Of a DNA stretch of 46,507 nt, positions 1 to 7,380 are shown piece after piece. Every line of letters starts with the position of its first letter. Position 1 is the first letter of the stretch. Both the position numbers and the translations under genes were made by a program. The DNA comes from Planctomycetota bacterium (GTDB taxonomy: Bacteria > Planctomycetota > UBA1135 > GCA-002748355). The notes under the pieces were generated by a model, which had not been told where the DNA came from, did no database searches, and saw only the letters and a list, made by a program, of their open reading frames with translations. The DNA lies in the NCBI GenBank assembly GCA_002685965.1, contig NYZE01000121.1:1-46507 (forward strand). Direction: 5' to 3'.

Positions 1-395
1 GCCTCTTGGAGGGGCGCCTGGTGTGCCTTCATCTTGGTGTCGAGGTCAGCGACGATCGCGGCGACCTTCTCGACGTTGCGGTCGCCATACATCTCGGCGC
101 GGAAGGCCGCCAGGGTGAACGGGCGGGACTTGAAGTGGACGATCCAGCTCTGCGTGTCAGCCTTCTTGCCTGGCAGAGGCTTGCCTAAGAAGACGGGCTT
201 GGCGGACGACTGCGGCACGACCGACAGAGTCGGGGCGCTGCCTGGCGCCGAGACTTGGGTGGCCGGCTGTGCGGGTGCCGATTGAGTGGTCAAAACGGGC
301 TGCGTAGGCCCGTTGGGAGCGCTGCCGGGAGCTTGCGCCGGAAGTGCGGTGATGGCCACTAGGCAGGCCGCGGACGTGTACATGAATCCAGACAT
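1..395 (-). CDS. Secreted protein, N-terminal fragment cut by window edge
   Basis: The frame is open from an ATG at 395 to the left edge, so only about 131 N-terminal residues are present. It begins MSGFMYTSAACLVAITALPAQ, a plausible signal peptide with an Ala-x-Ala-like cleavage region, followed by a Pro/Ala/Ser/Gln-rich linker to about residue 75. From about residue 85 comes SWIVHFKSRP and then an Asp/Lys-rich helical stretch. The pattern of a beta strand reading 'IVHFK' followed by helix resembles the inhibitor-I9 propeptide of subtilisin-like proteases, but this is only an impression and no catalytic region is visible. A second ATG at 383 is an alternative start. Neither has a clear ribosome-binding site. 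Function is not established. Confidence 0.65.
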   Translation of the reverse strand, partial: MSGFMYTSAACLVAITALPAQAPGSAPNGPTQPVLTTQSAPAQPATQVSAPGSAPTLSVVPQSSAKPVFLGKPLPGKKADTQSWIVHFKSRPFTLAAFRAEMYGDRNVEKVAAIVADLDTKMKAHQAPLQE

Positions 396-611
396 GAATC
401 TAATGCTCGTGCAAGGTGAGAGTGGACGGGGTTAACGAGAAATGTTGCGGCGCAAGATAGCATGGCTCAGCGCTTCTGCACAGGTGGTGGCGAGCCTGCG
501 CGCGCGCGCTAGGTCGTCCCGGACAAGGTTGTTTGCCTGCGCGTGCGCCTTGGCGTCGAGCCAAAAAGGCGCGCGGACCAGGCTCTGGCCAAAGCTCCCA
601 TGGGAGCGGAG

Positions 612-1457
612 CTAGCGCCCACTCTTGGCCCAATCGCCGACGTAGAGGTCGGTCATGAGCGCCTGCTCGGGATCATGTGCGTAGGCGGAGAAATCGGTGA
701 CGCCGTGGTGGCGCAGCACGTCCTCGTCGATCAAGAGTGATCCAGTCAGCTCCTGTGGTGGGCTGGTTGCGATCAGATGGAAGGCGTCAGCCACGATGTC
801 GGGCTTACGGCTGCGTCGGACCATCGCGTCGCCGCCGAGCCGCTCGACCGCCGCAGTCGCGATGAGTGTCTTCGGCCACAGCGAGTGGACGCCGATGCCG
901 TAGCTGCGCAGCTCACCTGCAAGGCCGAGCGTCAGCAGCGACATCCCGTACTTCGACATCGTGTAGGCCGTGCACCCCGCGATCCACTCGGGCTCCAGGC
1001 GGATCGGCGGCGCCATGTTGATGATGTGTGCGTTCGTCGACTGCTTGAGCCATGGTAAGCAGGCGTGACTGCAGACGTAGCTCGCGCGCACGTTGACCGA
1101 CATCAGGAGATCGAAACGCTTCGGTGGTGTCGACTCCAGCGGCGTGAGCTGGATCGCGCCCGCGTTGTTGACCAGCACGTCGATTCCGCCGAAGTGTTCC
1201 GCGGCTTGCTCTGCCATCCACTGGCAACGCTCGGCATCGCGAACGTCGACTTCCAGCGGTAGCGGCTGACCGCCGGCTGCCAGGACTTCGGAGGCGACAT
1301 CGAAGATCGTTCCCTTGAGTTTCTGCTGGGTATCGTCAGCAGTCTTGGCAGCGATGACGACGTTGGCGCCGTCTCGCGCCGCCCGGATGGCAATCGCGCG
1401 GCCGATGCCGCGACTTGCCCCCGTTATCACAACAGTGCGCCCTTGGAGTCCGGTCAT
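612..1457 (-). CDS. HSDL2-like short-chain dehydrogenase/reductase
   Basis: This is a 281-residue Rossmann-fold SDR. It shows the dinucleotide-binding TGASRGIG at residues 13-20, the NNAG motif near 96-99, and the active-site YTMSK pair (Tyr and Lys). The long segment after the active site, with LWPKT and IATAAVE, and the C-terminal DEDVLRHHGV match the hydroxysteroid dehydrogenase-like protein 2 (HSDL2) branch rather than the FabG branch. The substrate in that branch is poorly known. Oddly, the position that in HSDL2 relatives reads NISPP here reads NMAPP, so the serine usually counted in the SDR catalytic triad appears to be alanine. The gene stands alone, with about 150 bp free upstream. 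Family is confident; the reaction is not. Confidence 0.88.
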   Translation of the reverse strand: MTGLQGRTVVITGASRGIGRAIAIRAARDGANVVIAAKTADDTQQKLKGTIFDVASEVLAAGGQPLPLEVDVRDAERCQWMAEQAAEHFGGIDVLVNNAGAIQLTPLESTPPKRFDLLMSVNVRASYVCSHACLPWLKQSTNAHIINMAPPIRLEPEWIAGCTAYTMSKYGMSLLTLGLAGELRSYGIGVHSLWPKTLIATAAVERLGGDAMVRRSRKPDIVADAFHLIATSPPQELTGSLLIDEDVLRHHGVTDFSAYAHDPEQALMTDLYVGDWAKSGR

Positions 1458-1606
1458 GCCGTCGAGGATAGCGCTGCTTGGGTGACCCAGAAGTACGCCA
1501 CATGTCTTTCGGGCCCTCTTTGCCGCTGACCGCTTCGCTCACTGGTGCGCTACTTCGGCTGCGCGCTACTCTGCCTGCGTCCGCGCACGTTCTTCCGGGT
1601 CGTCCA

Positions 1607-3142
1607 CTAGCGCTTGTTGATCGTTACGCCCGGCCAGTCGTCCGTGCGAAACGGTGATGCGGGCAGTCCTGCGCTGTTGAACAAGTTGCACTTCGGATCG
1701 TCGAGCCATCCGTAGCGGGCGGCGACCGGTGACTTGACCTTGTTGCTGTGTACGACGACCTGGTCACCGGCGATCGTCGCGATCGCCGGGTGGAACTGCT
1801 GATCCTCGCCAGCGACCGTGAAGCCGATCAGCTGCTTACCTCGTGCGCGTAGGCCCTCGGCGTGGGCAAACGTCAGCTCCAACGCGCCGTCTTTCGCCTG
1901 CATCCTCACATACATCGGCCCGGAGTAAGCGACGCGCTCGCCGTAGACCTGGGCCCGTGCTGCCAGCGCGAGCCGGCGGCCGACCTCGTGCTTGTTCCTC
2001 GGGTGAATGTCCCTCGTGTTGCCGATGTCGATGGTGACTGCCATCGCCGTGCGCGGCAGCGCCAGCGCCAGCGTCTGCGCCTCGCGCAGCTCGGCCCAGG
2101 TACGCGGGTCGTTGCGTTTGCCGACCTTGTAGTTGGGGAGTTGGACGAAGAGGAACGGGAAGTCGCCTTGGTTCCACATCTTGCGCCAGTCGAGAATCAT
2201 CCCGCGGAACAGCGACCGGTACTGGTAGGCGCGGCCGACGTTCGACTCGCCTTGGTACCAGATCGCACCGCGGATCGCGTACGGAACCAGCGGTTGCAAC
2301 ATGCCGCGTGCAAGGTTGCCGGGCCGATGCCGATCGTTCGGCCCGTTGCCAATGCGAGGGCGGGCTGGCGGGCGCTTGCCGGCGCGCCGCGCAACAGCCG
2401 CCGTTTCTTCCCACTTCGCGAGCTTTGCGTCGAACCGCTTCTTGCGCTCGGGCCACCCCTCGAGTCGCGCGTTCCAGCGATTGACGAGATAGCTGCCCTC
2501 TTCCGTGCTACGGAGTCCTGCATCGCTCGTCCACGCTTCGACCCGCGTGCCGCCCCAGGAGGTATGCACCAGTCCAACTGGCACGCGGTCGAGGCCATCG
2601 TGCAGGCTGGCGTGCAGTGAGCGGCCGAAGTAGTAGCCGACGGCCGTGAAAGCAGCGACCGTCGCTGGTGAACAACGCTTCCAGCTCGCCTTGACATCCA
2701 TTTGTGGTTTCGCGGCGGCGCGTTTGGCGACGTGGAACAGCCGGACCCTTGGGAATTTCGCGGCCGCGATCTCCGCTGCGGCGTTGTTGGAGCGCCTGAC
2801 CTGATACTCCATGTTCGATTGCCCCGAGCACACCCAGACCTCTCCGACCAGGACATCCTTGATGGTGACTCTAGTGTTGCCGGCCACCTTCAGGGTGTGT
2901 GGACCGCCTGCGGGCATCGGCGCCAAGTCGATGCGCCAGCGTCCGTTGGCGTCAGCCTTTGTGACAACGTGCTGACCAGCGATCGTGATGGTGACCTCCT
3001 CGCCGGCCGTCGCCGTTCCCCACACCGGACATTTCGCGTCCCGCTGCAAGACCATGTGATCCGAGAACAGCGCCGGCAGCCTGACGTCGGCGTTGGCCGT
3101 CGCCGCAATCAGGGCGAGTGCGCAGATGGTGAGGGTAGGCAT
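1607..3142 (-). CDS. Sialate O-acetylesterase (SASA family), secreted
   Basis: A 511-residue secreted esterase of the SGNH-like SASA family, which removes acetyl groups from sialic acids or other acetylated sugars. Residues 1-18 form a signal peptide. The N-terminal LPALFSDHMVLQRD and the following beta domain are typical of the family. The nucleophile lies in GQSNM (Ser109), IWYQGESN forms the second block near residue 293, and the C-terminal block with IHPRNKHEVG supplies the probable catalytic His. Length matches planctomycete and Bacteroidetes homologues. It follows the membrane-protein/regulator pair on the same strand after a 149-bp gap, so it may be a separate unit. The likely role is breakdown of acetylated glycans. 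Confidence 0.93.
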   Translation of the reverse strand: MPTLTICALALIAATANADVRLPALFSDHMVLQRDAKCPVWGTATAGEEVTITIAGQHVVTKADANGRWRIDLAPMPAGGPHTLKVAGNTRVTIKDVLVGEVWVCSGQSNMEYQVRRSNNAAAEIAAAKFPRVRLFHVAKRAAAKPQMDVKASWKRCSPATVAAFTAVGYYFGRSLHASLHDGLDRVPVGLVHTSWGGTRVEAWTSDAGLRSTEEGSYLVNRWNARLEGWPERKKRFDAKLAKWEETAAVARRAGKRPPARPRIGNGPNDRHRPGNLARGMLQPLVPYAIRGAIWYQGESNVGRAYQYRSLFRGMILDWRKMWNQGDFPFLFVQLPNYKVGKRNDPRTWAELREAQTLALALPRTAMAVTIDIGNTRDIHPRNKHEVGRRLALAARAQVYGERVAYSGPMYVRMQAKDGALELTFAHAEGLRARGKQLIGFTVAGEDQQFHPAIATIAGDQVVVHSNKVKSPVAARYGWLDDPKCNLFNSAGLPASPFRTDDWPGVTINKR

Positions 3143-3291
3143 GTGGTCGTTCTAGCGGTGGCCACTCCACTGTGATAGCGCGCAGCTTCGTGCTCACGGC
3201 TTGCCCGGGCCAGCAGCAGCACGCCGCGCAGGCTCCCATGACTCTGCATTGCAAAGTGTCACAGGTAAGCCGACTGGGGGGGGCGGGGTCG

Positions 3292-3687
3292 TTAGGCTGG
3301 CATCCAGCCTGGCGGCGCTTCGAAGTGCTTGGCTCTCTGGCGCCTTGACCGGCGCACACGTGCGTCGTCGATGACGCGTTCGAGTTCGTCGAGGTAGGCC
3401 GAGAAATCGCGGCGTCCTTCCTCGGACAAGCGCACCAACGTCTGCGGTCGACGCCCCTCGTAGCCCTTCCAAACTTCGACGACGCCGGCTTCGTGCAAGA
3501 CGTGCACGTGCCGCGACAGGTTGCCGTCGGTGAGTGTGCAAAGCTCCTTGAGGTCCGTGAAACGGATGCCCTCGGGTCGCGCGATCAGCGCCGTGAGGAT
3601 GCCGAGGCGTGCCTTTTCGTGCAGGACTCGGTCGAGGCCATCGTAGGCGAACTGGCCAGGCGCGGTCTCCTTCCTATGCGTGGCCAC
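3292..3687 (-). CDS. Winged-helix (MarR/ArsR-like) transcriptional regulator
   Basis: A 131-residue DNA-binding protein. I chose the GTG at 3687 because it is preceded by GAGAGGAG at good spacing and overlaps the upstream gene by only 14 bp; the longer frame to 3783 would add an Arg-rich segment that is just the shadow of that gene. Residues about 15-90 form a winged-helix domain: a helix with LGILTALIA, then FTDLKELCTLTDGNLSRHVHVL as the helix-turn-helix, and a wing around GRRPQTLVRLSEEG. This is the type often paired with a small membrane protein, with the regulator controlling its own operon. The C-terminus is basic. A perfect inverted repeat just before the operon start is the likely binding site. 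Confidence 0.85.
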   Translation of the reverse strand: MATHRKETAPGQFAYDGLDRVLHEKARLGILTALIARPEGIRFTDLKELCTLTDGNLSRHVHVLHEAGVVEVWKGYEGRRPQTLVRLSEEGRRDFSAYLDELERVIDDARVRRSRRQRAKHFEAPPGWMPA

Positions 3688-4267
3688 GGTCGCTCCTCTC
3701 GATCGAGTGCAAGAACACCGCCGCGAGCGCCACTTGGCCGCAACCGAACGAGATACCCATGCTCCACGGCGTGCGCCATGCATCGCCCGAAACCGCGAGG
3801 AGGGTCCCGGTAGCCAGGAACCAGAGGCCGACCCAGCCGACCGAGCGGGGTAGGTGCAGGCGCGACGAGAAGAGCCCCAGTGCGTAGAGGAGTGACCACA
3901 GGCCGGGGAGGTACTGCGGCCCGCGATCGATCAGCATTGCGGAGACGATGACTCCGACGACGACTGTCGGCGCGAACTGGCCGAGTGCGACCAGGGTCCT
4001 GCGGCGCTCGCCTGGACTGGCGCGGAGATAGTTGCGTGCGACGTCGCCGAAGCAGAGCGATGCGCAGGCGGCACCTACGACGAGCCAGAACAGAGCGAAC
4101 TCGTGTGCATTGGCCGCGGGCAGGACAGTGGCCTGCACGGCTGCAGCGATCCCGGCGATCGCGCCGGTCATTGCCGTGGGCCAGGGCCGGTAGCCGCGGA
4201 ACAGTTCGCTCTTGAGCAGGTGGGCGTGGATCTCGGAGATCCGCGAGACTGCTTCGTTGACTTCCAT
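3674..4267 (-). CDS. Multi-pass membrane protein paired with winged-helix regulator
   Basis: A 197-residue hydrophobic protein. After a polar, helical N-terminus (about residues 1-30), I count roughly six membrane segments, among them stretches around GAIAGIAAAVQATVL, WLVVGAACASLCFG, FAPTVVVGVIVSAML, LWSLLYALGLF and WFLATGTLLAVSG. I do not recognise a named transporter family. Its stop codon overlaps the GTG start of the regulator, so the two are translationally coupled. Membrane protein plus winged-helix regulator pairs of this kind are common in Acidobacteria and Planctomycetota and are mostly uncharacterised. The start ATG at 4267 lies 16 bases after an inverted-repeat operator. Confidence 0.8.
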   Translation of the reverse strand: MEVNEAVSRISEIHAHLLKSELFRGYRPWPTAMTGAIAGIAAAVQATVLPAANAHEFALFWLVVGAACASLCFGDVARNYLRASPGERRRTLVALGQFAPTVVVGVIVSAMLIDRGPQYLPGLWSLLYALGLFSSRLHLPRSVGWVGLWFLATGTLLAVSGDAWRTPWSMGISFGCGQVALAAVFLHSIERSDRGHA

Positions 4268-4283
4268 TCATCTCGACTCTACA

Positions 4284-4301
4284 TCGCAAAGTTCATTGCG
4301 A
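4284..4301 (-). promoter_or_regulatory. Candidate operator: perfect 6-6-6 inverted repeat
   Basis: TCGCAA, six bases, TTGCGA forms a perfect dyad ending 16 bases before the ATG of the membrane-protein/regulator operon. The position suits repression by the winged-helix regulator the operon encodes. A related 18-base stretch (GACTCTRCATYGCAAAGT, 16 of 18 matching) occurs at 4275-4292 and again at 3240-3257, upstream of the sialate esterase gene, though the second copy keeps only one half of the dyad. Confidence 0.5.
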
Positions 4302-4429
4302 CAACGGGGGGTGGGGTCCAGCGGCGGGGGCCTATGCGTCGGTAACCTGGCGGTAAAGCAGTGTGATCGGCGGGGCGGAGTCGAGCATCGGACGGCCTGC
4401 GGGCTTGTCGAACATGGGGCCGCGGGGGC

Positions 4430-7144
4430 TCAGTCGTAGATCTTCCGCACGGGCCGGACGCCGATTTGGTCCGAACTCTTGTCGCAGAGGAAGGAGCGCC
4501 GGTGCGTGGCGCGCGCTTCTGGTGCCGTACTGCTCCACGAGCCGCCGCGGACCATCGCGCTCTCTTTCGCCGACCCACGCAGACCATCGCCGGCGCGGAA
4601 TGCCTTGCTGTAGGTGCCGAGACCATCGCGGCACCACTCGGCGACGTTGCCGCAGGTGTCGAAGAGGCCGAAGCCGTTGGGCACGAATCGACCGACCAGT
4701 GCGGTCTTGCTCCAGCCATCGCTGGTGCCGCTCAAGTTGCCCGTGGCTTCGGTCTTGGTCTTGGCACAGCGTGCGGCGTATTCCCACTGCGCCTCAGTCG
4801 GTAGCTCGAAGCCCTGGTGGCGGAGCACTTCCATACACTCGAGGTAACTGACGTTCTCGACTGCTCGCAGCGACGACGCGAAGCGGCCGCCCGGGTCGCG
4901 GCCGGGCTGGAAGACACTCGGCTCCTGGCCTGTTAGTTGCTTCCATTGGGCTTGTGTCATCTCGTACTTTGCGACGAAGAACGGCTCGAGCGTGATCCGG
5001 CGTACCGGCGCCTCGTTGAGCTGGGCGGCGGCGTCGTAGCCAATCGCAGCCGGGTCGGAGGGCTGGGCGCCAAGGTGAAACTTGCCAGCTGGGATCAGCA
5101 CGAAGACGATGCCGTTCTCGACGTTGGTTCGCAGGCGACCACTCCGATCGCGCCGCGGCAGGCGAGGCCCCTCGTTGGTGCGTCGTTGATGGAACTCCCT
5201 GGAGCGCAGGTGGAAGAACTCCTGGAGCTTGGTGTTCGGGTTCATGCCGAGTGGCACGAGTCCGTATTGCGGAACGATGCGTAGGCCGCCGTAGACGGGG
5301 CTGGCCGCGATCTCCGTGATCGCGGTGTCCCACTTGGCCTTGTACTTGCCGATGAACTCGCGTTTGATGCGGCGTGACCAGCTCAGCCGCTGTCGCATGT
5401 CGCGTAGCTCGTTGCGGCGGAACGCCTCCAGATCCGTGGCGAGGCCTCTCAAAGACCCGAGCAGGAACGAGTTGATCCACAGGTTCGCCATCAAGAGGGT
5501 CTCTCGGCGATGCGGCTTACGTGCGTCCTGGAGATCCAACGCCAACGTGCTCCACTCCATGGCAGTGAAGGCCAAGAGGCCGCTAGTCCCGCGCTGCGGC
5601 AGTTTGCCGTCCACCAGGTGCTCCTCGATGTCGTTGCTGATGCGTCGGATCGCGCTGCGAAGCTGGTTCGCTTCGCTCGGCAGCGGTGTGTACTTGATGA
5701 TCCACTCGCGCATGGCCGCCTCGTTGGTCGGCCAGGCCGGAAACAGCTTGGCGGCCTCGAGCTTGGCTTCGGCCAGGCGCGGGACGAAGGACAGGTAGCG
5801 CAGCATCCCGAGCATGCGGTTCGACCCCGCTGCTTCCGTGACCAGTTGATTGTTCGTCGAGGCGAGCTCCGTGTTCGCTCGTTGGGCCTCGGCGGCACTC
5901 TTCGTCGCCGCACGCTCGCTCTCCAGGAGGGCCTTCTGTTTGACCTCGAGGTCGTGCTTCTGGTCCTGGAGCGTGGTCTTTTGCTGCCCGAGGACGGTGG
6001 TCTGTGCCTTGACCGTTCGGTACTGACTGAAAGCGATGACGAGGCCGATGATCAGCGAAGCGGTCGCGATCGCGGTGGCGCTCACCTGGATCCGGTAGCG
6101 ACGCAGGAACTTCCGGGTGCGATAGACCCAGCTCGGTGGGCTGGCCAGGACCGGCTCGAACTGGAGGTGCCTGCGAATGTCGGCCGCGAGCTCGGTTGAT
6201 GAGCCGTAGCGCCGCGAGCGTTCCTTCTCGAGCGCGCGCATGACGATCCAATCGAGGTCGCCGCGCAGGCGCTTGTGCAGCCCGAGTGGGTCGGTGCGCC
6301 GACGCTCGGCGTGCTCGTTGCCGCCGTCGGCGATCGTCGAGACCTTCGACGAGGGCTTCGGTGGTTCTTCTTCCTGGATCGTGCGCTGGATTTCGGCGAG
6401 CCCTTGTTCGCGCAGGAGCCACGAGTCGAAGGGCCGGTGACCGGTCAGGAGTTCGTAGAGCAGCACGCCCAGCGAATAAACGTCAGCCCGGGTGTCGACG
6501 TCGACGCCACTGCCCGCTTGCTCAGGACTCATGTACTCCGGGGTCCCGATCCACTGGCCCTGGCGAGTCAGTAGCGTCTGGTCGGTCAGCTGCTCGTCCG
6601 TTGCTAGCGCGAGCCCGAAGTCGATCAGCTTGGGCACTGGCTTGCCATCCTGGTCGGCGACGAGGATGTTCGATGGCTTGATATCGCGGTGGATGATGCC
6701 CTTCTGGTGCGCGTGCTGCAGTCCGTTGCAGATGTCGAGGAAGATCTCGAGCCGCGCTTGCACCGTCAGTCGATGGTTGTCGCAGTAGTCGGTGATACGG
6801 ATGCCGTCGACGTACTCCATGACGAAGAACGGGCGGCCGTCCTCGGTCGCACCGCCGTCGAGCACCGCAGCGATGTTGGCATGCCCCATGAGCGACAACG
6901 CTTGCCGCTCCTGGTCGAAGCGAGCGAGCGTCTCCTTGTTGTCGAGGCCGAGCTTGATGACCTTGAGGGCGACCTGGCGTCGCAACGGCACAAGTTGTTC
7001 GGCGAGGTAGACCGTCCCCATGCCGCCCTCGCCGAGCACACGCAGAATCGTGTAGGCACCGATGCTCTTCGGCCGCCAGTCCTCGAGGTTGGGATCTGGC
7101 GACGTGGGTTGGTGCGTCGACGGACGAGGGGAGAAGGAGGGCAT
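4430..7144 (-). CDS. Ser/Thr protein kinase with C-terminal FGE/SUMF1-like domain
   Basis: A 904-residue membrane signalling protein. The kinase domain (about 30-330) has the glycine loop GEGGMGTV at 38-45, Lys61 in VALK, the catalytic HRDIKPSN from 152, DFG at 175-177 and GTPEYMSPEQ. A single membrane helix lies near 350-370 (SLIIGLVIAF), followed by a coiled-coil rich in Lys, Glu and Gln, then a helical region. Residues from about 675 to 900 form a formylglycine-generating-enzyme-like domain: IPAGKFHLGA, ELPTEAQWEYAAR, GNVAEWCRDG, VRGGSW and a closing GVRPVRKI. Such kinase-FGE fusions are a hallmark of Planctomycetota; in them the FGE domain is usually thought to bind ligands rather than modify sulfatases. 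The input signal and targets cannot be told from sequence. Confidence 0.95.
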   Translation of the reverse strand: MPSFSPRPSTHQPTSPDPNLEDWRPKSIGAYTILRVLGEGGMGTVYLAEQLVPLRRQVALKVIKLGLDNKETLARFDQERQALSLMGHANIAAVLDGGATEDGRPFFVMEYVDGIRITDYCDNHRLTVQARLEIFLDICNGLQHAHQKGIIHRDIKPSNILVADQDGKPVPKLIDFGLALATDEQLTDQTLLTRQGQWIGTPEYMSPEQAGSGVDVDTRADVYSLGVLLYELLTGHRPFDSWLLREQGLAEIQRTIQEEEPPKPSSKVSTIADGGNEHAERRRTDPLGLHKRLRGDLDWIVMRALEKERSRRYGSSTELAADIRRHLQFEPVLASPPSWVYRTRKFLRRYRIQVSATAIATASLIIGLVIAFSQYRTVKAQTTVLGQQKTTLQDQKHDLEVKQKALLESERAATKSAAEAQRANTELASTNNQLVTEAAGSNRMLGMLRYLSFVPRLAEAKLEAAKLFPAWPTNEAAMREWIIKYTPLPSEANQLRSAIRRISNDIEEHLVDGKLPQRGTSGLLAFTAMEWSTLALDLQDARKPHRRETLLMANLWINSFLLGSLRGLATDLEAFRRNELRDMRQRLSWSRRIKREFIGKYKAKWDTAITEIAASPVYGGLRIVPQYGLVPLGMNPNTKLQEFFHLRSREFHQRRTNEGPRLPRRDRSGRLRTNVENGIVFVLIPAGKFHLGAQPSDPAAIGYDAAAQLNEAPVRRITLEPFFVAKYEMTQAQWKQLTGQEPSVFQPGRDPGGRFASSLRAVENVSYLECMEVLRHQGFELPTEAQWEYAARCAKTKTEATGNLSGTSDGWSKTALVGRFVPNGFGLFDTCGNVAEWCRDGLGTYSKAFRAGDGLRGSAKESAMVRGGSWSSTAPEARATHRRSFLCDKSSDQIGVRPVRKIYD

Positions 7145-7345
7145 GCGTGGGGGTGGGGGTATCTACGCAGGAATGTAGGCCGACTCGTACGTCTGTGCCC
7201 GCCCCCCCTCGCAACATCTCGCCGGGGAAGAGGTCCAGCGGGGTAGCGCAGGGACTCCAGGGTTCGCTCGAGGGTCGGGAATGATCTCGGCCAGGACGTC
7301 GGGCCCGGTGCCCCAGACCTAGGTCTTCTTCTTCCAGTCTTGCGC

Positions 7346-7378
7346 CGCGAGTGGACTCGCGAGCTGCAAGCGCAGCTC
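7346..7378 (-). terminator. Tandem hairpins after the secreted esterase gene
   Basis: Two adjoining perfect hairpins begin two bases past the TGA of the esterase gene. The first is GAGCTGC-loop-GCAGCTC (7361-7378, 7-bp stem, 4-base loop) and the second CGCGAG-loop-CTCGCG (7346-7361, 6-bp stem). They share one base, so only one may form fully at a time. There is no clear U-run after them, so this is a terminator or mRNA 3' stabiliser of uncertain mechanism. Confidence 0.45.
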
Positions 7379-7380
7379 GA

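Noticed and set aside
400-633. Short minus-strand frame between the first two genes
   Set aside because: It overlaps the 3' end of the dehydrogenase in another frame, has no domain and shows a GC-repeat composition (a GCGCGCGCGC tract).
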